This document shows, one piece after another, positions 47,512 to 57,197 of a DNA stretch of 64,000 nucleotides; position 1 is the stretch's first letter, and each line of letters opens with the position of its first letter. The stretch covers positions 2,914,001 to 2,978,000 of the forward strand of contig NZ_CP072203.1 in NCBI RefSeq assembly GCF_017654315.1, in the 5' to 3' direction. Below the pieces are notes generated by a model. The model saw only the letters and a program-made list of their open reading frames with translations, was not told the DNA's origin and did not search any database. The DNA is from Gordonia polyisoprenivorans (lineage in GTDB: Bacteria; Actinomycetota; Actinomycetes; Mycobacteriales; Mycobacteriaceae). Made by a program: the position numbers and the translations under genes.

Positions 47512-49229
47512 TAATTGATGCCCGGGATCCGGATCGGTAGACCCGGGATGACCGGTGCCGGCGTCGACGTCGGTGAGGACGCGCCGCGCCGTGGCGCGCT
47601 CGACGGTGCGGAACTCGACGGTCGGCCCGGCCGGGCGACGGTCGGCGTGGTCGTACTCGCCGACGGCAAGACCGCGTTGTCGCGATTGACCTGCGCGCCG
47701 CGGCCGGTCCCGGTCGTGTCGTCCTCGCTCAGGCACATCGAGCGGATCACGTTGTGGTAGTTGACGAGCCCGTAGGTTAGAGGCAGCGCTGCCACGGCGC
47801 CGATGGCCCGCGTGGGGGAGAGGAAGCCGACGGTCGGGCTTCCCAGGATCTGACCTTCGGCCAAGCCGCCGACCGTGGTGAACAGGTACAGCGACAGGTA
47901 GTACGAGTAGTAGGCAGCCGTCAGCGACTTGGTGACGGTCAGGTCGGCGACGCTCACGGTCTCGAACGGATTGTCGCCCTGGTCGAGGTTGTGCTTGAGG
48001 CCGATCGTGATGTCGAGCGGGGCGCCGCCGACGTAGGGGATCAGACTGCCGATGAGCGAGGCGAAGGACTCGAGTTGTGTGAAGTCGGCTGGATCGGCGG
48101 GAATCAGGTTGTGCGGCACCTGGGTTGCCCGCATCTTCGCCAGAATCGCGTTGGTCTCACTCGCGATCTTCTGCTTCTGGGCGTCGGTGGTGACCAGTTG
48201 CTGCGCGTACTCGCCGGTGCGGGTGACGATGCGACTCAACGGTAGCGTGCCGATCTGCCGGCAGTTGTCGTTGTCGGCGAGCGCGAGCTGTCCTGCGGCG
48301 GCACGCACCACCGCGGGGATGTCGATGTGGTAGGCGACGTCGCCGCTGGGGCGCCCGGCCTGCTCTCGCTGATCCTCGGTGACCCGGGCGACGCACTGGT
48401 TCATCACCATGTTGGAGATTCCCTGGTAAAGATACTGCGAGCCCAGGACACCGCCCTGTACGGCGAGTTGCAGGATGGTGTTGTACGTGAAATATCCCTG
48501 GTAGCTGTCGAGCGCCGTGCCGGCCAAGGGGCTACCCAGGAACGGGGTGAGCTGGGCGGCGAGCTTCACCGGTGCGACGACGGTGACGAACAGGTACAGC
48601 CATGCCGTCTCCACCGCCTGGGTCAGGGTGATGTTGCCGAGCGGGATCGCCTCGTTCTCCTGGCCGTCGCGAACCTTCAACAGCTGCGTGACAATCCACT
48701 GCGACACCGGACCGCGGTAGGTCATCGACGGATCGGCGGAGTCGGCGCCGAGAGCCATCGGGTTGTCGGAGATCGCCAGCGTCGAGATGTTCAGGCGCTT
48801 CATGTCCCGATGCGCGGCATCGCGTGCGGCGTAGGCATTCTGGCGTAGCTGCGGTGGCAGCGAGGGCAACAGCGATTCGAACAGCGAGTCATACACCACC
48901 GACAAACTGGTGAACTCGCCGCTGACGCAGACCGTCGCCTTGCCTCGGTTCTCCTGCAGGGGCGCGAGCAACGAGCGCGGGCTCTGCGCGATGCGGTCGA
49001 TCCGCTCCTGATAGGTCTCGGGCTCGGGAGTCTTCGGGGATTTCGGGGCCGCCTTCTCGGCGACCGGTGTGGGAGCGGGAACCAGCGCCGGATTGATCAC
49101 CGCCGCAGTGCCGTTGGAGGTGAACGCGCTCGCCGAGAATGCCGTGAGCGTCGCCACCGCCGAGACCCGTACGGCCCACGTGCGAGTGCGTCGCGAGCGT
49201 CGATTTCCTACCGCACCAACCGTCTTCAC
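47511..49229 (-). CDS. Exported protein of unknown function under iron-box control
   Basis: About 572 residues, unrecognised. A Sec-type signal peptide (RTWAVRVSAVATLTAFSASAF) is followed by an Ala/Pro linker, a mostly helical domain with several moderately hydrophobic stretches (TAWLYLFVTVVAPVKLAAQL, YYSYYLSLYLFTTVGGLAEG) and a Ser/Pro/Thr/Arg-rich C-terminal tail. Four cysteines are spread out (VCVSG, NQCVARV, NDNCRQ, SMCLSED). GTG at 49229 has GAGGAG 5 bases upstream and is preferred to ATG 49280. The upstream IdeR-like box suggests iron regulation. The stop abuts the MITE. Confidence 0.7.
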   Translation of the reverse strand: MKTVGAVGNRRSRRTRTWAVRVSAVATLTAFSASAFTSNGTAAVINPALVPAPTPVAEKAAPKSPKTPEPETYQERIDRIAQSPRSLLAPLQENRGKATVCVSGEFTSLSVVYDSLFESLLPSLPPQLRQNAYAARDAAHRDMKRLNISTLAISDNPMALGADSADPSMTYRGPVSQWIVTQLLKVRDGQENEAIPLGNITLTQAVETAWLYLFVTVVAPVKLAAQLTPFLGSPLAGTALDSYQGYFTYNTILQLAVQGGVLGSQYLYQGISNMVMNQCVARVTEDQREQAGRPSGDVAYHIDIPAVVRAAAGQLALADNDNCRQIGTLPLSRIVTRTGEYAQQLVTTDAQKQKIASETNAILAKMRATQVPHNLIPADPADFTQLESFASLIGSLIPYVGGAPLDITIGLKHNLDQGDNPFETVSVADLTVTKSLTAAYYSYYLSLYLFTTVGGLAEGQILGSPTVGFLSPTRAIGAVAALPLTYGLVNYHNVIRSMCLSEDDTTGTGRGAQVNRDNAVLPSASTTTPTVARPGRPSSSAPSSAPRRGASSPTSTPAPVIPGLPIRIPGIN

Positions 49230-49326
49230 GCGCACTCCTCTGACCCCCCGAACAGACATCCGGCCTCGGCTCTCCGACATGTGCCCGGGTGGGCATCGAG
49301 GAGCGTCCTCGCGCGGAAACCGAAAG

Positions 49327-49345
49327 TAAAGTTAGCATAACCTTT
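49327..49345 (-). promoter_or_regulatory. IdeR/DtxR-like iron box
   Basis: On the minus strand AAAGGTTATGCTAACTTTA matches 14 of 19 positions of the TTAGGTTAGGCTAACCTAA consensus. It contains the near-palindrome GGTTA-TGC-TAACT. It overlaps a plausible -10 (TATGCT) about 100 bases before the GTG start of the exported protein, so repression by iron-loaded IdeR is expected. Confidence 0.65.
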
Positions 49346-49455
49346 GCATGACGAGCCGATCGTGACCGTAATCACGATCTGGGTGTGCTGTGTCGGGGAG
49401 AAAGACCACGTCGACGAGTAGATCGTCAACCAAGGTTGACCCCCGGTGAGCTCCG

Positions 49456-49683
49456 GTGAATGATGATGCCATGCGCACAAGCCTCGGACCAGACGAATCT
49501 GGCGGCCCCGACAACCCGGTGACCGCACTGGCTGCCGTCGCCCGGCGCCGCGCCGAAATCGCCCGCGACGAGGAGGTTGCCGTCCGGCGAGCCCGCGCGG
49601 CGGGCCTTTCCTGGGCCGAAATCGGTGTGTTGCTTGGTGTTTCCAAACAGGCCATGCACAAGAAGTATCGGAGCGTCGGCTGA
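49456..49683 (+). CDS. Small helix-turn-helix protein
   Basis: A 75-residue DNA-binding-like protein: RRRAEIARDEEVAVRRARAA, then GLSWAEIGVLLGVSKQAMHK is a clear helix-turn-helix. Start ATG at 49456, or ATG 49471. Its TGA shares one base with the methyltransferase ATG (TGATG), indicating co-translation. Target unknown. Confidence 0.8.
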   Translation: MNDDAMRTSLGPDESGGPDNPVTALAAVARRRAEIARDEEVAVRRARAAGLSWAEIGVLLGVSKQAMHKKYRSVG

Positions 49684-51191
49684 TGACGACCCTGCCTCTG
49701 CGGTCGCGCCCGGTGGTGCTCGCCCTCGGAGCCGACCTACGCGCCGCCGGCTACACCGCGGAGGGGGTGGCGGAGGCACTCGGTGACGACGCCAACGACG
49801 CCCTGGGCCGCGGCGTCTGGTGGCCCGCATTGCGCGCGGCGCGTCCCGGCGGCGCCCGGGAGTCGCTGTCGACATTGATCAGACTGTTCCTACTCGGCTC
49901 CGACGAGGACGGGCCGACGCTGGCGGCGGCCTTCCCGAGCACCGGCGTGCCGGCGCTGATCGCCGAAGGCGTCGTCGAACAGCGTCCCGACGGCCGATAT
50001 CGCGCGATCCTCGATATCCGTCCCCACTCCGACGACACCAACGACTTCCTCGTCATCTCCGATCAGGATGCGGCGATGCGCTCCGGACCGGTGGCCCACG
50101 ACCACGTGCTCGGCATCGGTGGAGCGTCGATCTCGTTGGCGCGCGCGGTGATCCGCGACCGCGTCGACACCGCCCTGGATCTCGGCACGGGGTGCGGCAT
50201 CCAGGCACTGCATCTCGACGCCCACTGCGGGTCCATCGTGGCCACCGACACCAATCCACGGGCGCTGGCCTTGGCCGCGGCCACCGCGACGCTCAACGAC
50301 ATGACCTGGGATCTGCGGGCGGGCAGTCTGTTCGAGCCCGTCGCCGGGGAACGGTTCGACCTGATCGTGTCCAACCCGCCGTTCGTGGTCGGGGCCGGCG
50401 CACAGGACTACATCTACCGTGACTCCGGACGGGCCGGCGACGCCCTGTGCGCCGAGCTGATCGCCGGATTGCCGGACCACCTGACCGACGGTGGAACCGC
50501 CCAATTGCTCGCCAACTGGATGGTGCGCGACGGCGCCGACTGGCGGGACCGCGTCGGCGGCTGGTTGGCCGGCACCGGACTCGACGCCTGGGTGGTGCAA
50601 CGGGAGCTCGCCGACCCGATCAGCTACATCTCCCTGTGGCTCTCCGATGCCGGCGAGGACCCCGACCAGGTCGCCCGACGCGGCTCCGACTGGCTCGATT
50701 GGTTCGCCGAGGAGAAGATCACCGGAATCGGCATGGGCGTCATCACCGTTCGCAAGCGCGCCGGCTCGCGGTCAACCGACGGCGAGCACATTCTCGAAGA
50801 GATCACCGCTGCGGGGGAGGAGGTCACCGGCCCCGAGGCCGAAGCCTTCCTGGACCGGCGCTCCTACCTGCGCGCCCACGACGACGACCACCTGTTGATG
50901 GCTCGGCTGGCCTGTGCGCCGGTGTTCTGCGAGACACAATCGTTGCCGGGCGACGACGGCTGGCAGGAGTTCGGGTCGGCGGTGCGGCGCCCCGGCGGAC
51001 CGGGTGCTGTCCTCGGCGTCGACGAGGTGTCGCGAGCGCTGCTCGCCGGATGCCGCGGAGCGGTCGAGCTCGGCACCCTGATCGATTTGCTTGCCGCGCA
51101 CCACGGTGTCGATGCCGACGCACTGGCACAGGCAGCACTTCCCGTGGTCCGCGAGGCGATCGGCCGCGGAATCCTCTTCGAGGTTCGGTGA
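49683..51191 (+). CDS. Class I SAM-dependent methyltransferase (HemK-like)
   Basis: A 502-residue protein. After an N-terminal helical domain the SAM-binding motif is ALDLGTGCGIQALHLDAHCG, then ATDTNPRALALAAATA and the catalytic NPPF in FDLIVSNPPFVVGAG, as in N5-glutamine or amino-adenine methyltransferases. A C-terminal winged-helix-like domain (about 390-500) follows. Substrate unknown; ribosome or release-factor modification is possible. Confidence 0.87.
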   Translation: MTTLPLRSRPVVLALGADLRAAGYTAEGVAEALGDDANDALGRGVWWPALRAARPGGARESLSTLIRLFLLGSDEDGPTLAAAFPSTGVPALIAEGVVEQRPDGRYRAILDIRPHSDDTNDFLVISDQDAAMRSGPVAHDHVLGIGGASISLARAVIRDRVDTALDLGTGCGIQALHLDAHCGSIVATDTNPRALALAAATATLNDMTWDLRAGSLFEPVAGERFDLIVSNPPFVVGAGAQDYIYRDSGRAGDALCAELIAGLPDHLTDGGTAQLLANWMVRDGADWRDRVGGWLAGTGLDAWVVQRELADPISYISLWLSDAGEDPDQVARRGSDWLDWFAEEKITGIGMGVITVRKRAGSRSTDGEHILEEITAAGEEVTGPEAEAFLDRRSYLRAHDDDHLLMARLACAPVFCETQSLPGDDGWQEFGSAVRRPGGPGAVLGVDEVSRALLAGCRGAVELGTLIDLLAAHHGVDADALAQAALPVVREAIGRGILFEVR

Positions 51192-51330
51192 ATTGTCCGA
51201 TCCCGCAGGACTCTTCACCGACTGTTCACCTGGTGTGAAACCGGTCGATGCCGGGTGATCCGGTGACCTCCGTGAGGTGAGACACCGAGATGTGTGGTGC
51301 CGGCGTGGCCGGCCGGACCCGGAGGAGACC

Positions 51331-52479
51331 ATGAGGCGTCGGACAGTGAATTCGATGGTGGCGGCGATCCTGGCTGCCGCGGCATTGGTGGTGCCCACCG
51401 CGGTGGCGCAATCGCCGGCCACCGCAGCCCCGGCATGCGCGTTCGCACCGACGCAGGTACCCGCATCCGCGGGTTTCGCTGCGGGGCAAACTGATCAGGC
51501 ATTCGCGACCCCAGCGCCGCGCGATCACATCGCCATCCTGGACGGCTTCTCGTCGACGTCGCCGCTGGTGCGCCGGCAGAACCTCGCCGAGGCCGTCGCG
51601 ATCAACAACACCGCGAGCCCGGCGACCGCCCGCGCCGCGGTGAACGACAACTATGCGATCGAGGGCCCGGCGATCTTCGACGCACTGGGTTCCCGTCTGG
51701 CTCCGGCGTTCTACGCGGCGCTGCGTGCCGGACAGTTGCCGAAGACCGCCGCGCTGCTGCTCGGAGACGAGTCGCCGGCGGGTGACCGGACCGGGACCAG
51801 CAAGGAGAAGAAGTACTTTCAGTACCCGCGGCCGTTCGAGGTTGCGCCGCAACTGATCCGCCACTACGGCGACGGCCGTCCCGATCTGTACGCGGCGGTG
51901 CGCGGTAGCGGCTCCTACCCGTCGGGGCACACCACCTGGGGCTACACCCAGGCCTTCCTGATCGCGGCGATGGTGCCCGAGGAGGGTCCGCAGATCCTCG
52001 CGCGCGGCGCCGACTACGGGTACCATCGCGTCGTGCTCGGGGTGCACTATCCGCTCGACGTCATCGGTGGTCGGATGCTCGCGCAGGCCGTGACCTCCGA
52101 GATGCTCGGTGACCCGCGCTTCGCCGGGCTGTTCGCGCAGGCGCGCACCGAACTGCGGTCGGTACTGCAGGCACGCGTGGGCGCCCCGATCGGGGCGATC
52201 GTCGCCTGCCAGCAGGCCACCCAACCCACCGCGACGGCGCTGACGACCTACCGGCAGCGGGCGACCTACTCCTTCCTGCCGACCGGCGCAGCCCGCGCGG
52301 AGAACGTGCCCGCAGGCGCCGAAAACCTCATCCGCGCCGCACATCCCGGACTCAGCACGGCCCAGCTGCGCGACATCCTGGCCCGGACCGCGCTGCCCGC
52401 CGGCTACCCCCTGGACAAGAGCGGGCCGTCCGGCGGATGGCAGCGGCTCGACATCGCACGCGCGTGGGTGACCCGCTGA
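51331..52479 (+). CDS. Secreted class A acid phosphatase (PAP2 family)
   Basis: A 382-residue exported phosphatase. Signal peptide (SMVAAILAAAALVVPTAVAQ), then the PAP2 motifs K-x6-RP in KYFQYPRPF, PSGH in GSYPSGHTTWGY and xRx5Hx3D in YHRVVLGVHYPLD. Histidine is the phosphorylated nucleophile in this family. ATG at 51331 has GGAGGA 5 bases upstream; the longer open frame is not needed. Likely nonspecific phosphomonoesterase in the cell envelope. Confidence 0.9.
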   Translation: MRRRTVNSMVAAILAAAALVVPTAVAQSPATAAPACAFAPTQVPASAGFAAGQTDQAFATPAPRDHIAILDGFSSTSPLVRRQNLAEAVAINNTASPATARAAVNDNYAIEGPAIFDALGSRLAPAFYAALRAGQLPKTAALLLGDESPAGDRTGTSKEKKYFQYPRPFEVAPQLIRHYGDGRPDLYAAVRGSGSYPSGHTTWGYTQAFLIAAMVPEEGPQILARGADYGYHRVVLGVHYPLDVIGGRMLAQAVTSEMLGDPRFAGLFAQARTELRSVLQARVGAPIGAIVACQQATQPTATALTTYRQRATYSFLPTGAARAENVPAGAENLIRAAHPGLSTAQLRDILARTALPAGYPLDKSGPSGGWQRLDIARAWVTR

Positions 52480-52515
52480 GAGTGCCCTCGATGGCGTGCC
52501 GTCGCAGCCGGATGG

Positions 52516-53712
52516 TCAGCCGAAGGTGGCGTCGAGGGCGCGGGTGAGATCGTCGACGAGATCGTCCGCATCCTCGAGCCCGACCGAGAACCGTAGGTGC
52601 CCGAAGGTGCGAAAGGGCTTGGGATAGGCGGCGACCCGCGGCCCGTCGGTCCCGACGTGCACGATGAGTGACTCGTCGTGACCCAGCGAGACCGCCGAGG
52701 TGATCACTCGCAGGTGCGACACGAACCGATTCTGGGTCGCCGGATCACCGTCGACGGCGAACGCCATCATCGCGCCGAACCCGCGCCCACCGAATTGCCG
52801 TGCGGCGAGGTCGTGTTGCGGATGGGTGGCCAGGCCCGGATAGGCCACGTACGCGATTCGCGGATCGCCGGCGAGGAGTTCGGCGAGTCGCTGCGCGGTC
52901 GTCTGATGCTGACGCAGCCGCAGCGGCAGGGTGATGGACCCGCGGTCGATCAGCCACGCGTTGAACGGTGAGATGACCCCGCCGACGTCGACCATCGCCT
53001 CCGATTTGATCCGTGCGATGAGATGCGCTGCGCCGATCACCGCGCCGCCCATGGCATCTCCGTGTCCGTTGATGTACTTGGTGAGCGAGTGCACGACGAG
53101 ATCGGCACCGTCGGTCAACGGCCGATACAGCGGCGGGGGAGTGAACGTCGAGTCGACCATCAACAGCGCATCGGCGCGGTGTGCGATCTCGGCGATCGCG
53201 GCGATGTCGGCGACCTTGGTGGTCGGGTTCGCGATCGCCTCGGTGACGAGCATCCGGGTGGTGGGCCGAACGGCTGCGGCCACGGCGTCGAGGTCGGTGA
53301 CGTCGACGAAGCTCGCCTCGATGCCGTACTTGCGCGGCATCAGTTCGGTCCATAGTTTGAACGTCGCCTCGTAGGTCGTGTCGGAGACCACCACGTGGTC
53401 GCCGGTGGCGAGGAAGGTGAAGAACACCGCGTGCAGGGCGGCGACGCCGGAGGCGAGCGCGACCGCGTCGTCCCCGTGGTCGAGTAGAGCCAGTTTCCGC
53501 TGCAGCGCAGCCTGATTGGCGCCGGTGTTGCGGGTGTAGAAGAGTTGATCGGTGCCCGACCAGTCGGCGGTCTCCGGATTCGGTGGCAGGTGATACGAGT
53601 TGGCCATGGTGATCGGGGTGCGGATCGATGGCCCGCCGGTGTCATTGCCCGCGTGCACACACGCCGTCATGTCGCCGCTCGTACGCAGTACATCGCCGGT
53701 GTGCTCGTTCAT
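52516..53712 (-). CDS. Cys/Met metabolism PLP-dependent enzyme
   Basis: A 398-residue member of the cystathionine gamma-synthase/lyase family. The PLP lysine is in VVHSLTKYINGHGDAMGG, the substrate region in YTRNTGANQAALQRKLALLD, and VTEAIANPTTKVADI and DSTFTPPPLYRPL follow family patterns. Gamma-lyase, cystathionine synthase or O-acetylhomoserine activity cannot be told apart by eye. It converges on the phosphatase gene. Confidence 0.88.
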   Translation of the reverse strand: MNEHTGDVLRTSGDMTACVHAGNDTGGPSIRTPITMANSYHLPPNPETADWSGTDQLFYTRNTGANQAALQRKLALLDHGDDAVALASGVAALHAVFFTFLATGDHVVVSDTTYEATFKLWTELMPRKYGIEASFVDVTDLDAVAAAVRPTTRMLVTEAIANPTTKVADIAAIAEIAHRADALLMVDSTFTPPPLYRPLTDGADLVVHSLTKYINGHGDAMGGAVIGAAHLIARIKSEAMVDVGGVISPFNAWLIDRGSITLPLRLRQHQTTAQRLAELLAGDPRIAYVAYPGLATHPQHDLAARQFGGRGFGAMMAFAVDGDPATQNRFVSHLRVITSAVSLGHDESLIVHVGTDGPRVAAYPKPFRTFGHLRFSVGLEDADDLVDDLTRALDATFG

Positions 53713-53751
53713 GTCGGTTCCACTCCGCTCGGCCGTCGGTCAGATCGTGTC

Positions 53752-54999
53752 TCATGCTGCCCGGTCGGCGGCGGACACCTCTCGCCGGCCCGTCCACTCA
53801 CGCGGTGAGGCCGCAACGTCGGCGACCGCTGACGACGCAACGGCAGGGGGAGGGCTCGCGACGGTCGGGCACGCCGGCCTCGCAGCGTCCGCTCGCGCCA
53901 CGGTGATCCGGGCGAGGACGGCAGCGCCGAGGATGACGGGCAACCGGTGCAGCTTGTCGATCCCGAGGGCGAGCCGGACCTCGGCCCACGCCCAGCACGT
54001 CCCGAACACGCCGATCGCGAAGGCGGTCATGAGCAGGGGTGACCACGGTCGGTCGACGACGAGGATCGGTACCGCGACCAGTGCCAGCGCCTGGATCACA
54101 TACGAGTCGAGGCTGCGGGTCCCCGACATCAGCAGTGGCCGCAGCCATTCTCGTGACCACAACGACAAGAAGATCCGGCACAGCCCGTAGACGGCCGGCA
54201 CGAGCACCCAGGTGCCGACGGCTCGTGCCGGTCCGAACTCGAGTTTGTCTCCCAGGAACGGTTCGGCGGAGTGCCACGAACCGTTGGTCACCAGATGATG
54301 CGTGCACATCGCGACGCCCGCTGCCACCAACACCACAGCCGGCAGGTGCCGCTCGATCCGCCTGGCGAGATCCCAACGACGCCACTGCCATCCGACGATG
54401 AGCGCAGGAACGAACATGATCTGCCAGCCCGCCCAGTTCTGGATTCGGGCGCCCGATGGTTGTGCAACCAGATAGAACCAGTCGGGTGCGGCGAGTTGTG
54501 AGACCGCGTACAGCGCCACGGACGCGGCGAGGACGGGCCCCCACCACCCGCGCACCAGAAGCGGAAAGACGGCGAACGCCGAGACCATCAACACCATGTA
54601 GAGCAACAAGATGTTGCCGCCGCTGGGCAGATAGCTCATCGTCACCGCCCTCGCCAGGCCCTGCCCCCACCCGTCCACCGGACGAAGCCAGGTCAGGTGC
54701 CCGAACCCGGCCATCCCGGCCGCGACCGCGGCCAGCGACAGCGTGAGCTGGCAGACGTACAGTGCGGCAAGCCGTTTGGCCAGTCGCGTGCAGGCGAATC
54801 GCAGACCGCGGGTCTCGATCCACCGACGGTGCACCAACCCCAGCACGAATCCCGACAGCAGCACGAACACGCTCATCCCGTCGACGTACGGGAACACGTG
54901 GGTGGGCATGGCGATTTTCGCGCCGTCGGCGAAATGGGCGGTGATCATGCTCCAGATCGCCAGGCCGCGTGTCACGTCGATCGCGAGGTCCCGGTTCAT
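53752..54999 (-). CDS. OpgC-like membrane acyltransferase
   Basis: A 415-residue protein with about ten helices. The N-terminal DVTRGLAIWSMITAHFADGA, PYVDGMSVFVLLSGFVLGLV and the DSYVIQALALVAVPILVVDR segment resemble OpgC/acyltransferase-3-type proteins, which modify periplasmic glucans or other envelope sugars with succinyl or acyl groups. The last 60 residues are Ala/Pro/Ser-rich and probably cytoplasmic. ATG at 54999. It lies just downstream of the acyl-CoA synthetase hairpin. Confidence 0.8.
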   Translation of the reverse strand: MNRDLAIDVTRGLAIWSMITAHFADGAKIAMPTHVFPYVDGMSVFVLLSGFVLGLVHRRWIETRGLRFACTRLAKRLAALYVCQLTLSLAAVAAGMAGFGHLTWLRPVDGWGQGLARAVTMSYLPSGGNILLLYMVLMVSAFAVFPLLVRGWWGPVLAASVALYAVSQLAAPDWFYLVAQPSGARIQNWAGWQIMFVPALIVGWQWRRWDLARRIERHLPAVVLVAAGVAMCTHHLVTNGSWHSAEPFLGDKLEFGPARAVGTWVLVPAVYGLCRIFLSLWSREWLRPLLMSGTRSLDSYVIQALALVAVPILVVDRPWSPLLMTAFAIGVFGTCWAWAEVRLALGIDKLHRLPVILGAAVLARITVARADAARPACPTVASPPPAVASSAVADVAASPREWTGRREVSAADRAA

Positions 55000-55118
55000 C
55001 GGTCCCGACAGTAGGACCGGGTCGTTCCGTCACCGTGTGCGACGCGCGATCGAGTCCCAATTGTCACATTCACCACATTGGGCACTTCAGTCACAGGCCG
55101 GGCAGTCCGGTGATCCAA

Positions 55119-55161
55119 CGACGCGGGGCCTCCCGGACATCGTCCGAGAGGCCCCGCGTCG
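55119..55161. terminator. 20-bp hairpin terminator
   Basis: A stem of 20 bp with a single mismatch (left 55119-55138, loop ATC, right 55142-55161) follows the acyl-CoA synthetase gene. No U-tract; strong enough to terminate in an actinobacterium. Confidence 0.8.
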
Positions 55162-55171
55162 AGCTCGGTGC

Positions 55172-56956
55172 TCAGGTGTACAGGTCGGCGATCGCCTGCT
55201 TGTAGGTGTCGCTGATGACGTTGCGCTTGAGCTTCATCGTCGGTGTGAGCTCCCCCGATTCGATGGTGAAATCGGTGTCGAGGATCTCGAACTTCTTGAT
55301 CGCCTCGGCCTTGGACACCTTCGAGTTGGCCTCGTCGACGGCTTCGGCGATCTCGGCGCGCAGTTCGGCGTTCCTGGCCAGGTCGGCCGGCGAGGTGTCG
55401 GCCGGCAGGTTGTGGCGCTCGAGCCAACCCGGGGTCGCCTCGGGGTCGATCGTGATGAGCGCGCCGATGAACGGCTTGTTGTCACCGACGACGAGGCACT
55501 GGCTGACCATCGGGTGCGCACGGATGGCGTCCTCGAGCTGCGCCGGCGACACGTTCTTACCGCCTGCGGTGACGATCAGCTCCTTCTTACGGCCGGTGAT
55601 GTAGAGGTAACCGTCATCGAGGCGGCCGATGTCGCCGGTGTGGAACCAGTCGTCGTGGATCGCCTCGGCGGTGGCCTCGGGGTTGTGCCAGTAGCCGGTG
55701 AACACGACCGGTCCCTTCAGCAGCACCTCGCCGTCCTCGGCGATGGCCACCGACACCCCCGGAACAGGGCGGCCGACCGAGCCGACGCGTTGGTGGTCCT
55801 CGTTGTTCGCGGTGACCGCCGCGGTCGTCTCGGACAGGCCGTATCCCTCGTAGACCGGGATGCCGACGCCGCGGAAGAAGTGGCCGAGGCGGGCACCGAG
55901 CGGGGCGCCGCCGGAGATGGCCCCCTCGCAGTTGCCGCCGAGCGCGGCGCGCAGCTTGTTGTAGACGAGCGCATCGAAGATCTTGTGCTTGATCGTCAAC
56001 ACCAGTCCGGCCGAACCCTTTTCGGTGGCCTTGCTGTACTCGATGGCGGTGTCGGCGGCCTTGTCGAAGATCGAGCCCTTGCCGCCGTCGTAGGCCTTCT
56101 GCTTGGCGGAGTTGTAGACCTTCTCGAACACGCGCGGCACCGAGAGCACGTAGTTCGGCTTGAAGACCGCGAGATCATCGATGAGGTTCGGGATGTCGCT
56201 GGTGTGGCCGAGGATCACACCGTTCTCGACGCAGCCGACCGCGACGACACGGGCGAAGACGTGGGCCAGCGGGAGGAACAGCAGGGTCGACTTACCCTCG
56301 GCGAGGCCGGCGCCGACCGCATCGCGCGTCGCCGCGCACTCGGCGAGGAAGTTGGCGTGGGTCAGTACGACACCCTTCGGCCGGCCCGTGGTGCCCGAGG
56401 TGTAGATGAGGGTCGCCGCGTCGGAGGACAGCTGGTTGGCGTGGCGCTCGTCGAGTTGCTCGTCACCGATCTGCTCGCCGCGCTTGGTCAGCTCGGTCAC
56501 CGCGCCGCGGTCGATCACCAGGGTCTCGCGCAAGGGGTCGCCGGCATCGATGACCTCGGCATGCTTGGTGAACTGTGCCTCGGACTCCACGATCAGCAGC
56601 GTTGTTCCCGAGTTCTCGACGATGTATTTGACCTGATCGGTCGCCGAGGTCTCGTAGATGGCGACGGTCACCGCCCCCGCACGCCAGATCGCGTAATCGA
56701 GAACCGTCCACTCGTAGCGGGTGGAGGACAGGATCGCGACCCGTTCGCCGGGAGCGACGCCCGAAGCGATCAAGCCCTTGGCGACGGCGTCGACCTCGTC
56801 GGCGAAGTGCTTGGCGGTCACCGTGATCCACGTGCCGCTGCTGCGCCGCTTGAACAGCGGCATGGTCGGGCGCTCGGCGCGATACCGCAGGATCGCGTCG
56901 ACGGTGGTCGCCTTGTCGTCGACGGAGAGATCGGACGGTGTCGTGTACTCCTGCAT
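55172..56956 (-). CDS. Long-chain fatty acid-CoA ligase (FadD15-like)
   Basis: A 594-residue AMP-forming ligase. The P-loop-type motif is LIYTSGTTGRPKGVVLTH, with YGLSETTAAVTAN, DWFHTGDIGRLDDGYLYITG and the C-terminal lysine region LTPTMKLKRNVISDTYKQAI. It activates fatty acids with ATP and CoA for lipid synthesis or degradation. The start region (MQEYTTPSDLSVDDKATTVD) and length fit FadD15-type enzymes. Confidence 0.92.
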   Translation of the reverse strand: MQEYTTPSDLSVDDKATTVDAILRYRAERPTMPLFKRRSSGTWITVTAKHFADEVDAVAKGLIASGVAPGERVAILSSTRYEWTVLDYAIWRAGAVTVAIYETSATDQVKYIVENSGTTLLIVESEAQFTKHAEVIDAGDPLRETLVIDRGAVTELTKRGEQIGDEQLDERHANQLSSDAATLIYTSGTTGRPKGVVLTHANFLAECAATRDAVGAGLAEGKSTLLFLPLAHVFARVVAVGCVENGVILGHTSDIPNLIDDLAVFKPNYVLSVPRVFEKVYNSAKQKAYDGGKGSIFDKAADTAIEYSKATEKGSAGLVLTIKHKIFDALVYNKLRAALGGNCEGAISGGAPLGARLGHFFRGVGIPVYEGYGLSETTAAVTANNEDHQRVGSVGRPVPGVSVAIAEDGEVLLKGPVVFTGYWHNPEATAEAIHDDWFHTGDIGRLDDGYLYITGRKKELIVTAGGKNVSPAQLEDAIRAHPMVSQCLVVGDNKPFIGALITIDPEATPGWLERHNLPADTSPADLARNAELRAEIAEAVDEANSKVSKAEAIKKFEILDTDFTIESGELTPTMKLKRNVISDTYKQAIADLYT

Positions 56957-57197
56957 GCTGCTCCTGATGAAGAACCCGACATAGCGGACAACCCGCTGGT
57001 CGGCGCGGCGATTTTATGTGCGACCGAGGGTACCAGGATTGATGAGAGGAGCGTCACACCAGGAGGTGGCGGCGGGCGGCATCGGCGGTCGCCTGCTCGA
57101 AGCCCGGGCGGTTGGTCTGTGGACAGATGCGCCTGGAGATGCAGTCTCTTGGGCCCTCTCGCATTACAGTTGACTCGATGAACGGGATACGCAGACC

